Shown: positions 35,155 to 47,396, counted from the first letter of the stretch. The stretch is 64,000 nucleotides of DNA from Syncephalis fuscata (GCA_025786725.1 JAHLTZ010000006.1:434001-498000); one strand, 5' to 3'. A program made the numbers and translations. Notes: generated by a model not told the origin, from the sequence alone.

Positions 35155-38100
35155 TTAGCCATAGACGTTAATGATATCAGGGACACAAAACCGTAATTTG
35201 GTTGGGTTATCTGATTCCAATGGTTGTGTATTGGCTTGAATACGCCAGATAGCTTTATAGGTTGTGATATCAGGTAATTTTTTGGTGCATCGCTCTTGCC
35301 TTCACGCGCCCGCCTCCAGTAGTCCATGTTAACCATTTTATGTGCATCTTTAGCTGCTTCTTTAACCAATTCGTGCAACTGGCGTAGTTCAATAGATTTA
35401 CGTGATATGTTTAATGTTGTAATTTGTGAATGAGCAGCCATCATTGTTTCTTTTATCGCAATAAGATTGGAGTTTAGCGACGGAATGTTTTTGCTAACCG
35501 TACCATATGAATAATTGCATGAAAGTGCTGTCTCAATATTTGATCTGCATAATAACGATAAGGCATTAATGGCTCACTGCTGCAAAAATTACTGAGTGCT
35601 AATTGTTGACTAAATTCGTAAGCAATGATACCAGTACCATTCTCGGTCATTAACAACGACCAAAGTTCATTTTGTCGAATTATAGCAATCATTTGAGTAA
35701 TAATAGATGGCATTTTGTTTTTAATAGCCAAGTGTAATGGTAACTCGCAATTAGCATCATATATATTTAGTACGCTGGCATCAGGTAACAGTTTAATAAT
35801 GACTTTGGCCGTATTGGAGTCTGTTTTGCTCACAGCAATGGCTAGTGGTGTCTGAAGACAGCCAGTTGCACGCGATGACATTAGTTGACGCCATTCATCA
35901 GCGGTTACTTTGCTAGCGATGTGACGTAATGTTTCATGATGGTCATGGTATCTAGTAAAATGCATAATTGTTAGTTAAATAATACAAAGTATTAATAATA
36001 ATACTTACGCAGCAAAATGTGCAATGTTCCAGCCTTTGTAGGTAGCCAATGGATTGGCACCAAATTCAACTAAAGTATCAAAAGACTCGAGTTGATTATT
36101 AGCAATGGCCAAGTAGATAGGTCGAACTAGATTGCCCTTATCATTAAATTCAAGCAGTTGCTTGAACTTTGACGGGTCATGACTATATAGTTGTTGGTAA
36201 TGCTGAATTATAAATCGCAAAGCATCTGGCTGATTGGCCGCAACAGCAATGTGGATTGGTGTTGGCTTGTTGATTGAGTCCACCCCTATTAAACGCTTTG
36301 TGGCATCTTCCAATTCGGTATCTGTTTTTAACACTGATGTACGGCGATCTTGCGGATGTTTTTGCGCAAATCGCCGAAGAGCATGGGTAGGCCGATCACT
36401 AAGCAAATACGCCATACTACGATGATTGTTTGCTGAGATGGCGAGGTGTAATAATGGTAAATCTTTTGGATCACGATTGTCCGGATTGTGTTTGTTGATC
36501 CAGCTTAGCTTCTTCTTTCCGTCGACGTTCAGTCCGAGGTAGTTTTCTTTAATGTTTAGTTTAGTTTCAGGATCAATCTCGTCACAATCGCGATAAATGT
36601 TAACTCCAGAGAAACTATCGCCAGCGGCACATTCTCTGTAATATATATGAACATAAATAGCGATTAGTCAATTGAATTATTTTGTATTAATGGGTGCTTA
36701 CTCAATGAATAAATCGATAATTTCTTCGTGTCCAAGCAACACCGCTAATGAGTAGAGAAAAATGCCGTTATCGCCGTATTGCCGTAGGAGTTGCCGCGCT
36801 CACTGCTTATTAATGCTTGTACAGCATCTGATTGAACCTTTGTGTCCAAATCCAATCCTAAAATATTGCATTAATTAGTTGTCTAAATTAATCATACTAT
36901 TGTTAATATTTACCATTTTCAAGCTTCTTTGTCGCATTTAATAAAGCACGAACCAATTCAAGATCGCCACGAATTACCGCAATCTGTAACGGAGTTAGTG
37001 CTTTGAAAATACTTTTCAAAGGCTTTACACCATTATTTTGATTTGGATTATATTCAATCCAACCATCAGGAAGAATAGAACCCAAATAAATACTATGCTG
37101 GCCTGTAAGCAAATTCTTTGGAAGCATATGATTGACTAATGGCTTATATGGCACTTCTGGTAAGTCATGGTCCCGTATTCTTTGAAGTTCATCCTCGTCC
37201 TCATCATCATCATCATCACCTGTATCAGCATTCTCTTCTTCGCTATAGTATTCATCATCATCTTCACTATCGGAAGCTAATTTGTCAAGTTTAAAACATA
37301 CGTTAATCACAATAATCTAAATAATAATGCTAGTAACTTACACACTCTTAAAGTATAATTATTAATGGCCTTTTCTTTGCGGTCATTTTTTCTGATTTAA
37401 CTTTTGGCGTGTACTGTTTGTCGGCAATCTCAATAATTAACGATGCCATTTCAGCATGTCCACGTAAACAAGCAATCGATAGTAGTGACTGGCTATTTTG
37501 ATCATACACACCAATATGAAGTAAATGTTGTTCGGATGTGTGTTTTACAGGGGATGTAAGGCGTTTTACGGTAGCAATGTCATTATTCCATACGGCATTA
37601 AATAGGCCATAATAAGTATCTTGCTCTTCTTGGCATACAGACATTTAATAACACCTGAGGTAATATTTGGTAATGTATACGCAAATATTTGTGGAATCTC
37701 TGGTTTGCTTTCTTTGGTGTCGGTTACTCTAGAATCAGCGACTTTTTTGTCGTAAGATGTGGATGTATTTTCCGATCGATGTCGCTTGTTTTGCTGCTCT
37801 TCCTCTGACTCTGGGAATAGCTCACTATAATGTTTTGCATTGTATGAAATAAAATAATCGCGACGAATATTCAGTTTTTTTAGCTTTTTTTGCTCGTCAA
37901 CAACATATTTCTTTTGGTAGGATTCAACATAATTATTATCTTTAGCTTTAAGAGGAGCATCAACTGGCTTTCGTAGGCTATAATATGCTTTATCCCAACA
38001 GTAACGCTCATAGGTATCATGTTCACATGCGTTAAATTGATCCAGATAAACCTGTGTAGGGTCCTGTTGGTTTTCTGATGATTTTGTAGATGCTGTTGAT

Positions 38101-41100
38101 TTTGCTGATGCTTTTGACTGAAGTGTGCTAAGTTTCTGCTCTACAGCACGAATATCGGTTTCAATTTTATCAAGAATTGTTAACTGCATGCCAGAAATGT
38201 TAGGGCTATAAGGTATATTAATATCAATGTTTAAGGGTACTAAGAGTTTGTACAAATCATTTTCATATGTGTAAATGATTGGCTGGACAATTCTTTTAAC
38301 CATAAATTCAGCGACTTGTTCTGGATTTAAATGATGATGTTCGGTAGCCTGCGGAGATGAAGTAAAATTATTAGTACCAAATCCGTGGTTAAGTTGTGGT
38401 TTAGGTAAATTCAGGCTGTTTTTGGCTTCTTGTTCCATAGCAGAGTAATACTGCTTATTTACTCGTAGAAATGCTCTACAGTCGTCAATATCGATTTGTG
38501 GCTAGTAAACAGAACAGTTAGCTATTTTTGTTGTATTATTGTCATTACCAAATATGACAATTATAAATTATAAATTATAATTACCTTTGCACCATTTTTT
38601 AGTAACAATTCGACTACATCTTGATTTTCCACATTAAGAGCTTCACACAGTGGTGATTTAAATTGAGCATTCAAGGAATTGACTAAAGAAAGTGGATTCT
38701 TAGCCGCACTTATAAAAAGCTCAATAAATTGGAAACGGCCATATTTAATTGCTGCATGAAATATTGATTCGCTGTTATGATTCAGCTGATATAATCAAAC
38801 ATGAGTATTGTTTTTAGCCATATATTATTTTATAACTTACCTGTGTTGGTCTTGCACCCTTGCTAATAAGATATTTGGCAACTTCTAAACTTGTTTCCGT
38901 ATCCTTAATTGCCATGCTTAAAGTCAATGGATAGTAAATTAATCGTCGTGCTTTAAACTTGATAACTCGACATGGATCTGCGCCAGCATCGATAAGTACT
39001 TTAACAACATCCAAATTTCCATAAAATACAGCGTGTTCCATAGCTGTCAGCTATGTAATTTAAACATAATTAAATTAGCATTTACTTAATTTGGTAGCTA
39101 ATTATGCAATATTTTACCTGAAAATCCCAATCGACCACACTAATATCGATAATGTCATCATCAATTTCTTCTGGTTCCAATTTCTCCGTCTCTCCATCAG
39201 CTTCCTGGTCCCAGTTGATTCTGCCTGGATAGTCGCTGAGCTCGTGTTTCTCAATAATATCAATTGAGCTGGCTTCACTGGCGGTATCGCTAACAACATC
39301 TTCCATTGCTGCTGATTCACGCGCTTCCTTTGCTTTGCGATTCTCTTCACTGCGGGCAAGAAGTAGTCGGATAATCTCACTATCTCCTTGCTGAGCTGCC
39401 AAATGTAAAACGGTTCTGCCGTCGGCAACACGTGCACAAATACGCGCACCTTGGTCAATCAAAAATGCTGCTACATCCCGATGCCCTTCAAGAACTGCCA
39501 ATTGCAATGGTGTTCGGCCAACGTGATCACGAATGTTGACATCGACTGTCGGTGTATTTGCATTATCTTGTGGTTCTTCCGATACCATTATTACATCTTG
39601 TACATGATCTGTGCCATCCAATTCGGCGACATTAGCTTTAGCTGGTTGGATGCTGTTTAAAAGCTGTTTCACAGTGTCCAGATCACCATTGGATGCTGCG
39701 GCACAAAGATCATTGCACGGCTGCTTAATGTAAGCCTCCGCTGACCAGTCGCCATCAGTGATAGGATGAAATGATCCAATTGCCTGACGTCCAGGATCAT
39801 CTTTTATAAAGCTGATAGTGCCTTGCACATAAATATCAAGTTCGTTCTGGTGTGGTTTATCTTCTTCTGCTAATTTGGTAACATCAGGGCAATAACCGCA
39901 GCAGTCATTCATGACTTCTTCCATAGTACCGAAAAAGCAAGGATGGCGATGGAATTTAATGCTGCGGCCTTTGTTCTTGGTATACCATGGTGAATTAAGC
40001 ACTACGTCTTTAGTGTACAGCTGTTTAACAGTATTGCCAGCATGCCATCTTGGACCATATGGCAAATGGACCGTTTCATAATCGTTATTGTCAGCCTCTA
40101 GCGCTTTCAAATCACCTTGGCGATCTTTTGCAGCATAGCTGCCAGCATTTTTATGTGCTGGTCGCTTGCGCTGTTCGCGTCGCATTTCTAAAAATTTATA
40201 TCGAACTTCTGGTGTGGCCAGTTCTTCCAGAACTAATAAACGAGCAAGTCCGTATAATTTCTCAAAGCCACGTTCATAGATTGTAGGATCGATGCGTTGG
40301 CGGTCCAATCCTGGAACGTGAATCTGTAGTAAACTATGTCAGTTTCTATTCGTTATTAATATATTAAATTCAGTTATAAATACCTCAAACCCACGCTTTG
40401 CATATTTTGCTAAACGAACTTCATAAGATGGCGAACGGCGTGTCATATCCACGCTATTCTGCTGACGAATAAACGCCTCTCGAGCGCGTGGTAAAGCCCA
40501 CACCTTTTTACCATCAAATCCAACAGAACAGCAATCAACGTCAAATCCCATTAAAACTTCGGCTGGGCTACGGTAAAGACGAAGGATGATCTGAATGTGT
40601 CGATATGGATATTGCGACACTAGAGTAACGACATTTTTACTACGAATGCACGTCACCTCCCATGGAATGCTAAAAGACATTGTTATTACTGGTCTGTTTG
40701 AATACAGTAAATATTGTATAGCCTACCTATCGCGCACTGATGTATAGATTTCGTCCATTTTAATTTTCGCTTGTTCTTCATCTAAGCCATAGATAAACAG
40801 ATCAATATCTGAACCACCATATGCTGTACTGTGGTAATATTGACGTATTTGGCTATAAGTTGCCGAGTGTTCTTTTGGTATTGGCAGCAGACATGCATTG
40901 ACCGCACCACCTAGTACCAATTGATTAGAAAAATGGATACTGCAGTCTTTAATTGATAATTACCTGCAACAAATACGTTATTCCAGTTAAGATTTTCCAG
41001 ACTGTTTTCGGTAAATAGACGCCAGTTACGACGAAACTGGTCCATTTTTTCAGAACAAATGGCCAGTTCGCCTGGCTTACGGCGCTCGTTTTCTTTCAGT

Positions 41101-41366
41101 GGCATCACGACACCATATCCAGTCTTTTCGAGCTCGTCCTTTGGAACTGTTTCTTGATGGTACCATAGCTCTGGATGCTGAAAAACATCAAGCAGCGATA
41201 CATACGGATTGCGCAGGCGATGGCCATCCGGCTGTTGGGCAAACTGTTGGCGAAATCCGGCCTCAGAGATCAGTGCGTTTTTTAATGCCTCAGCTGGATT
41301 GTTGGCATTTTGCTCTAAAAAAGCACGAATAGTTGCATCGGGATAGCTTAAGCTAGCTTCTGGCAT
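35155..41366 (-). CDS. Giant nucleotidyltransferase-fold / ankyrin-repeat fusion protein
   Basis: One large multi-exon gene encoding an estimated 1800 residues. Exon 1 (MPEASLSYPDATIRAFLEQN) leads to NNVFVAGGAVNACLLPIPK, and after a second splice TAYGGSDIDLFIYGLDEEQA: the GG and GSDIDLF elements look like a nucleotidyltransferase core. Next come IPWEVTCIRSKNVVTLVSQY, HIQIILRLYRSPAEVLMGFD, and RRSPSYEVRLAKYAKRGFE. Then many ankyrin repeats (DHVGRTPLQLAVLEGHRDVA, ADGRTVLHLAAQQGDSEIIR, EHAVFYGNLDVVKVLIDAGA, LTPLQIAVIRGDLELVRALL, KPTPIHIAVAANQPDALRFI), with an acidic linker (DTGDDDDDEDEDE) at about 37200. Fungal members of this family are known to me only as hypothetical ankyrin proteins; function unknown. 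Frame breaks near 37620, 37365, 36790, 35470 and 35275 are each a single base. The stop after FCVPDIINVYG is at 35155. The catalytic role of the first domain is inference. Confidence 0.8.
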
Positions 41367-42970
41367 GATTGAATACAGTAAATGATTGAGTAGTTGTTTA
41401 GCCTAGTGTTTCTGAACGTTTAATAAAGCAAGGATGAATATTGAAGCTAGTTCTTGGGAAATTGTTGAATTTCAGACCTGAAAGCGGTGCTTTTAGAACA
41501 ATTAAAAGACCGTCTTTGTGATATTCAAGCAAGAATTAAGCCAAATAGTGAGAAAAGAGTCAAAGCGAGTTGATGTGTGCTAATAATTAGTTGTATCTGT
41601 CTAGTCGTTTTATATAAAGTACGTGTTTTTTTTCAATTGTCAACAATAAACATAATACGAGCGCAAAGTGAACAACTCTGACTTGCGTGGTCATGCCGCA
41701 ATATGTTGCGTCATTGAATAGAGCTCTTGATTAGACATGAGTCATATTTCCTAATCTGGATTTAATTTTATTATATCCATTTTTGGTAATTCCATAATTT
41801 AGTCTTCTTACTTTTGTATATACATAATTAAGATTCAATATGATTAACAAGAATAAGACATATGGTATATCCATTACTGTTTCCTAACTAAACTATCAAT
41901 TATGATTTATGAATATTAATGCATAAATGATGTATATAAATATTTGCTTCTAAATTTAAGCAGTTTTATATTTTAATTTATTAATAAAACATGAAACAGT
42001 ACCCATAAACTAGTGTTTATTCTTCGGACTAAATTACGGTGTTAATTATATTTTTAATAATACTTTTGCATACATGTAAATAGCTATATAAATAAATAAA
42101 ACAGATGCACAATAGCAGCAAAGATAGTCATCATATCAATGAATCGACATAAGTATCGTACGCATACCAATATGATTGAACATGACATAATAACCAGCAA
42201 CCAATTTGACATTATCAATGTGCATAGTAGCTATTATATTAAACTTTAGCATCATATGTATATTTTTTAATAAAATTAATTACATGGCATTAATTAGTAA
42301 ATTGTTTAGTTCTGCAGTTATGTATATCAAAGCAACTAAAATCTATTATATATATTACGATCGTAAATTTGTTTCTAGACATTTTAGAGTTTTAGAAAAC
42401 GGTAATTACATATTAGCTGTAGCACTAATTGCAATAAAAATGCCTCTAGTACTTAATATGGCAATGATAATAACGATCAAGCAATAGGAATAATGTCGAA
42501 GTTGTAATGGTTTTATTGGAAAACGAATAGCTATTAAAGATGAATTAATCATCACCTCTCATCTTCAGGCAATAAATTATTCAGATTAATATGTTGAAGT
42601 TGCAAAACTACCTTACATATCATTAATGCAAAACATGCACATATTACTGAATTAATACAGGTTGTACTGTTTCTTGCTTTATTGTAAATATATGTGCTGC
42701 CATTTTATATAAGCAAATACTGCCTATTATTTCGTAACTATTACAGTATTGAAAATAATGAAATAAAACATAAAAATAGCTATAAAATCTATATAGTGTA
42801 CTGCTACAAATTGATTTCAGCATGTTTAAACCAAATATGCAATTGTATAGATTAATGGCTAGATGGCTTATTTTGTAGATTGCCAGCTATTAATCTGTAC
42901 TATTATATAAAAAATGTCCAATTAAGAAACAGTTATCATGTGCTGGTGAACCATCAACATAGCAATTATT
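41367..42970. other. AT-rich intergenic region
   Basis: 1.6 kb between two minus-strand genes. No supported gene. The 93-codon ORF at 42206-42487 is AT-driven. No repeat matching elsewhere in the window was noticed. Confidence 0.55.
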
Positions 42971-43809
42971 CTAATTAACCAATGTTTTTTCAGTATCAGT
43001 TGATGGTGGAGGCGCCTCATTAGCAATATTCAGATCATCAGGAGTTGACCATTGCAGCATAACACGCCGTATTAAAATAATTAAAGCAATTTGCAAATAA
43101 GCACCAATGAATACAAAATAAGCACCATCGCCATCTGCTTAATATTAATTAACAAATACTATAATACATCTTGCTGTTTATACTTACTCATTAGCTGAAT
43201 GCCCATGATTAAACTGGTAATTGCCAGCAGCCAAGCACTAATACCACACAGAAATAACGCCCAAAAGCCGATTTTATTATGTTGGGTGGTAGATGGCGCT
43301 GTAACTGATTGCCACCATAGTCGTGCAATGTTGAGTAGCGCATAAACACCCAAAAGCACAAATGATATGTAGCCAATAATCCCATGCGTTGAATACGTAC
43401 TCCATGTATGATCGGGTCGAATAACAGACATTAGTAGGCCAACGGTAATTAACAGAAAAGAAGCTACTAGCGTTTTTACGTACAAATAAATCCACGTAAA
43501 TGATGACTGTCCATCTGTGCTATTAATCCAGTAACGCTGTAGTTGCGTCTCAAAAATGGCTGCCAAGGGAAAGCATACCAGCACGCTCACCTAACATGGT
43601 CACCTAACAAGAAATATTCATTAAGCCTACCTACCCCTGTAAGTATAATATGCATTAGCAAGAGAATGTCATCCATCTTATCTGTTAGTGGATTTTAAAA
43701 CGAATTGTAACAATGTTTAAATAAAATTGTATTTTTCATTAACCTCCGCAATTACTGCATTATATACTGTTGAATCATATAATGCTGTGAAATCAATGGT
43801 AAATACCAT
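42971..43809 (-). CDS. Five-helix membrane protein resembling cytochrome b561
   Basis: Spliced reading from MDDILLLMHIILTG across an intron (about 43603-43634) to VSVLVCFPLAAIFETQLQRY, then WIYLYVKTLVASFLLITVGL, STHGIIGYISFVLLGVYALL, TTQHNKIGFWALFLCGISAW and, after an intron at about 43130-43190, AYFVFIGAYLQIALIILIRR with a hydrophilic tail. Helix spacing and the THGIIGY and QHNKIG segments resemble cytochrome b561, which passes electrons between two hemes across a membrane. Only three candidate axial histidines are seen (helices 1, 3, 4); the helix-2 position lacks one. A short 5' exon with an in-frame Met at 43809 (MVFTIDFTALYDSTVYNAV) is a plausible start; otherwise translation begins at 43676. 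The family is tentative; a degenerate, non-heme relative is possible. Confidence 0.5.
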
Positions 43810-43949
43810 TCTCCCATTGAGCAGTTCACGTGTACCATCGGCCTCATTAATATTTGCTGAGTGAATATTATTCACAAGCGATCGTTTATAAATTGTAAAA
43901 ATGATATCATCCTTTACTAAGTAATTCTTTTCCTATATATCTTTACACT

Positions 43950-45724
43950 ATGGCAGGTCATAAGCTGTTTGCCACGCTTTATTCTCGTCTACTCGACACA
44001 GATACATATTTTTTCATAAACTGGGTCACTGACCATTTGTTGGGTGGTAGTGTGTGGGTAATAGTGCTCTTGGCAGCAGCGATTGTCTTGGCAATAGTTT
44101 TCTTGATAAGATACGTCAGGAAAACTATGGGACAACAAATTGCCAGACTTGAAGAAAGGCGTGTTCATAGCAACACTGCTAGTGTTCGAAAAGCACGTAC
44201 AGCAAAAAGTCAATTACAAACGGTAGCGGGCGCGAATTCCAGCAATAAGCACGATAGAAAGTTAGAAAATGCTTCGCCTAGTCCATTCTTAGTAGTATTA
44301 TTGGCGCCTGTTGCTTTGCTTACACTGCTGGCCATGTCTGCGTATAGAGTAATAAAGAGAACTGCCCAGTTTATTTTCGCATGGATACTATTTAATGTAT
44401 CGTATCCTCGAAGAAAGTAGCACATTGGCTGCGTAGCATCAATTATTCTTGTTTGGTCGCTATATGGCAAGCTTATCAGCGTTACTTGTTTAGAATATAC
44501 GCTACTTCGAAGCTGCTATGGTTAAATCAGTGGCATAAGATATTTTAATCATTGTATTTTATTGGGAGCCGATCTACTGTTTGGTTGCCAAAGTGCTTTT
44601 GTCAAGTGTACAAGTTAGTCGTCAGCTTGTAACTATTGTAGCGGCTTATTCTCATCAATGTACGACTGGATTATTTTTATTATTCAAAGTAGTATTATAT
44701 TTTTTATACAGCTATGGCATAGCAGCTTGTTGTGGCGCAAAAGATTGACAGCCAGTTTACTGTTTTGGTGTAAAGCCTATTTAATCACTTTTATCGATGC
44801 TGCTGCTCTTTTGCACCTTTATGTTTGTAAGTTAGCCATAGCGGGAAGACACCAATGGCAGAGTAGAAGACTACAAATATACGTGGCATGGGCCCATTTC
44901 TGGCAACACCATCGTCTACAATTATGTCAATATCAATGGATATATAACTTGATTTATATTCAAATGCAACAGTTAATACAATGGCCAACAAAATATACCA
45001 TTGTTTATCGCTAATATCAGCTCATGTTCTCATGAAACCATGGATAATCGATTTCAACTATTTTTCAAGACAACAATTAAGTCGATGGATGATACATATT
45101 TTTTGCTAATCAATAGAGAAAAAACAGCCTGGCGTCACTTGGTGCGCTGCGGTGTAGAAGATTACCTTCATACACCGCTACGCATACTCTTGCTCATAGT
45201 TCAAGACAGCTGGCTGCTACTTCGGCTTATATATTTCTATTTCACGGTTGCTATAAAGCCGATAAGTCGTTATTGTCAAAACTTTAGTCAGCTATTGTTT
45301 TGCATAGCTCGAAATTAGCAACAGCCATGACATCAATGACTAGCTGGTTTCAGTTATTGTTTACAGGATTATGCTTCCGATGGCTGTTCAAGCTATCTAT
45401 GAGTATCTATAATTGCCTTAATGCCTTTGGAGTTCATGTTATTCATTTAATTGTTAACAGCTACAAAGGAATTGTCCATCAAATAACATTTTACGCACCA
45501 TATTTGAAAAAAACAGCATGGATATGGCTGATAGGAATGTCATCGTATACTTTTACATTTTATACGATGATTGTTTTATTTATCAAACAAATAATAGCCA
45601 CACTGCTGCTACCATCGGTCCGTTTTGCCATCAAGTGATTTACTGGTCCAGATGGCTTTTGGAAATATCAAAACTTTTACTACGCAACAGTATATCCACT
45701 GTGCGATGGTGGATTCAGCGATAA
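43950..45724 (+). CDS. Unrecognised large membrane protein rich in Trp, His and Gln
   Basis: I do not recognise this protein. It starts with MAGHKLFATLYSRLLDTDTY, a strong membrane helix (VWVIVLLAAAIVLAIVFLIR), a basic hydrophilic linker (RKTMGQQIARLEERRVH through the 44200s) and a second helix (FLVVLLAPVALLTLLAM). From about 44340 it continues as a long series of aromatic, probably amphipathic helices separated by basic or His/Gln spots, such as LVAIWQAYQRYLFRIYATSK, LQIYVAWAHFWQHHRLQL and LRILLLIVQDSWLLLRLIYF, to VIYWSRWLLEISKLLLRN and a stop at 45724. About 590 residues. Six changes of frame lie at about 44415, 44550, 44715, 45000, 45300 and 45630, most fixed by one base; protein composition is continuous across them, so one gene is the best reading. 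It is divergent from the b561-like gene, 140 bp away. Topology and function are open. Confidence 0.5.
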
Positions 45725-46154
45725 ATATATCACTATTGTTAATTTTTTATTTTTAAAATGCGCAATTTATTGTTATCACTGTTTCTTTACCACATTGTTA
45801 GAATTCGCTAAATTACATAAATAATCGGAGCTTTAATTTAAGCTTTGCCGCATCTATTGTGCTTAAAGTTTTCTTCCATCACACATTAATACTATGTGCT
45901 CTTGTTAGAGCTTTAACAGTATTAAAGAATAATAAAAGAAATAGCTTTTTTTACTCCAGCTTTAAATTATTCTACATATGTTAATTTGAGCGATATCTAA
46001 ACGCTAAAGTTATTTAATATTGATAATAACCATTTATTGAATTGCTATCAAACATCTAAGCTACTTCTTGTACTTTTTCTTGTCATTTGGTTGCTTGTTC
46101 AGTGTTATGTCATTACATTACTGATGATTTAACAATATTTTATTTACCTATTAT
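45725..46154. other. AT-rich spacer before the transposon
   Basis: 430 bp, very AT-rich, no ORF or repeat recognised. Confidence 0.5.
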
Positions 46155-46204
46155 AAGGGGGATTTAGAAAAATACACCGGTTTTAAATTTCTCCATAATA
46201 AATT
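46155..46204 (+). repeat. Left terminal inverted repeat of the transposon
   Basis: Begins AAGGGGGATTTAGAAAAATA and continues through ACACCGG to CCATAATAAATT. It pairs with 47349-47396 with a few mismatches and small gaps. Confidence 0.75.
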
Positions 46205-46272
46205 TAATAAATAAAAATAGATCATTTTTAAATTTTATTTATTAAAATACGCCGTTTTGAAAAATCTACCAA

Positions 46273-46557
46273 ATGTCTACCAAAATATTTAAAAAAACTA
46301 TATTTAATAGTATTGAAAAACTAAGGGCCACTATTGACAAGTTTAAGCTTGTTAACGGTTGCAATTTTAAGAGGAAAAATAGTGATTCAACAAGATTACA
46401 GCGTATTTGCCCTCATGAAGACCGTTCCAGCAACAAATGTCATTTTGTTTTGACTGCCAGAAAGCAAAAAACTGGCCTACTAAAGATCACCCAGTACAAT
46501 ATTAAACATTTTAATGTTGTTCATATAACTCTGGTAATAATAATATTAAATCTATAA
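46273..46557 (+). CDS. Zinc-binding N-terminal fragment of a Mutator-like transposase
   Basis: 94-residue ORF starting MSTKIFKKTIFNSIEKLRAT. Its centre reads ICPHEDRSSNKCHF, then about 22 residues to KHFNVVHI: a C-x(n)-C ... H-x4-H arrangement like the WRKY/GCM1-type zinc domain found at the start of Mutator-like (FAR1-type) transposases, where the partner sequence often ends in HN. It is far too short for a transposase, and no DDE domain is seen downstream before the right terminal repeat, so the element is non-autonomous or eroded. Composition matches surrounding AT-rich DNA. The family call is inference from the metal-ligand pattern and the flanking inverted repeats; a chance ORF remains possible. 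Confidence 0.45.
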   Translation: MSTKIFKKTIFNSIEKLRATIDKFKLVNGCNFKRKNSDSTRLQRICPHEDRSSNKCHFVLTARKQKTGLLKITQYNIKHFNVVHITLVIIILNL

Positions 46558-46934
46558 TAAATATATTACAAATGATGTTGCTACATTTTCAAATGTAAAA
46601 TCAAAATATGCGCAAATAAAAGCATTAAGTACATATTTGATTATTTAATATAAACTAACAATTGTAATAGCTTAATAAATGCTATTATTTTTTATTACAA
46701 AGTTTGGTCTGCTTTTAATTAAATAAAAAATAACATTGTTATAACAACAGTAATAAAATGATGTAACTTTGATCAAATAGCTAAAGATAAAAAATAAATA
46801 GAAATATTAGCTTAGTCAAATGTTTTAATATCAATTTAGTAAAGAATATTATTAGTATCAAATGAATTTAACTTATAAAAATACCTCGAATTAACAGATT
46901 TATAACAAAAATTGTAGTCGTATAAATTTTGATA

Positions 46935-47018
46935 ATAAATAAGTAAAGTTTTAAATTAAAATTGTTGCATTTATTGTAAATACATAATAGTGTTAAATTT
47001 AAAACTTTACTTATTTAT
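46935..47018. repeat. Perfect 23-bp inverted repeat inside the transposon
   Basis: Arms at 46935-46957 and 46996-47018 are exact reverse complements (each contains AAGTAAAGTT or its complement) with a 38-bp spacer. Confidence 0.85.
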
Positions 47019-47348
47019 GTAATTTAGTTAATTGTAGCAATATTAACAACAATGCCAATTGTGTTTTATTTGTTAACTTCTAATGATACTTGTAGTAAAT
47101 ACATATAAAAAATACAATACAAGAAATATGTTATGTAAAAACTAGTACTAATAGTATTGAGACAGTAGTTGATGTTGAAATAAAAGTTTTTATTGAAAAA
47201 CAAATACAAAATACTAATGAAACAGCTATAAAAAAGAAAACATGCCACTAAAGAGTATCTAATTTGTGGTAAACGTTATTACAAAAAACGAAGTGTGGGG
47301 CAAATAAAAATTTTTATTAATAAATAATTTTTAAATTTTTAAAAGAGG

Positions 47349-47396
47349 AATTTATTATGGGGAAATTTAAATGGTGTATTTTTCTAATTTCCCCTT
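47349..47396 (-). repeat. Right terminal inverted repeat of the transposon
   Basis: Reverse complement begins AAGGGGAAATTAGAAAAATA and proceeds to CCATAATAAATT, matching the left end. Confidence 0.75.

Larger units (their letters stand above)
46155..47396 (+). mobile_element. Decayed or non-autonomous DNA transposon with ~48 bp terminal inverted repeats
   Basis: A 1.24 kb unit bounded by imperfect inverted repeats. Both ends read inward AAGGGG, then TTAGAAAAATACACC, then TTTAAATTTC and CCATAATAAATT. Inside is a 94-codon ORF (46273-46557) with a transposase-type zinc motif, followed by AT-rich sequence with only fragments of ORFs. The long repeats plus this zinc module suggest a Mutator-like element. 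I see no clear target-site duplication in the flanks, consistent with age or with misplaced ends. The unit lies in a gene-poor part of the window. Confidence 0.7.

Noticed and set aside
42206-42487. 93-codon hydrophobic plus-strand ORF
   Set aside because: Very AT-rich codons (Ile, Lys, Tyr, Asn), no recognisable motif and no neighbouring exon; expected by chance in this DNA.
46155-47396. LTR retrotransposon remnant
   Set aside because: The ends are inverted, not direct, repeats and no reverse-transcriptase or integrase fragment was seen.
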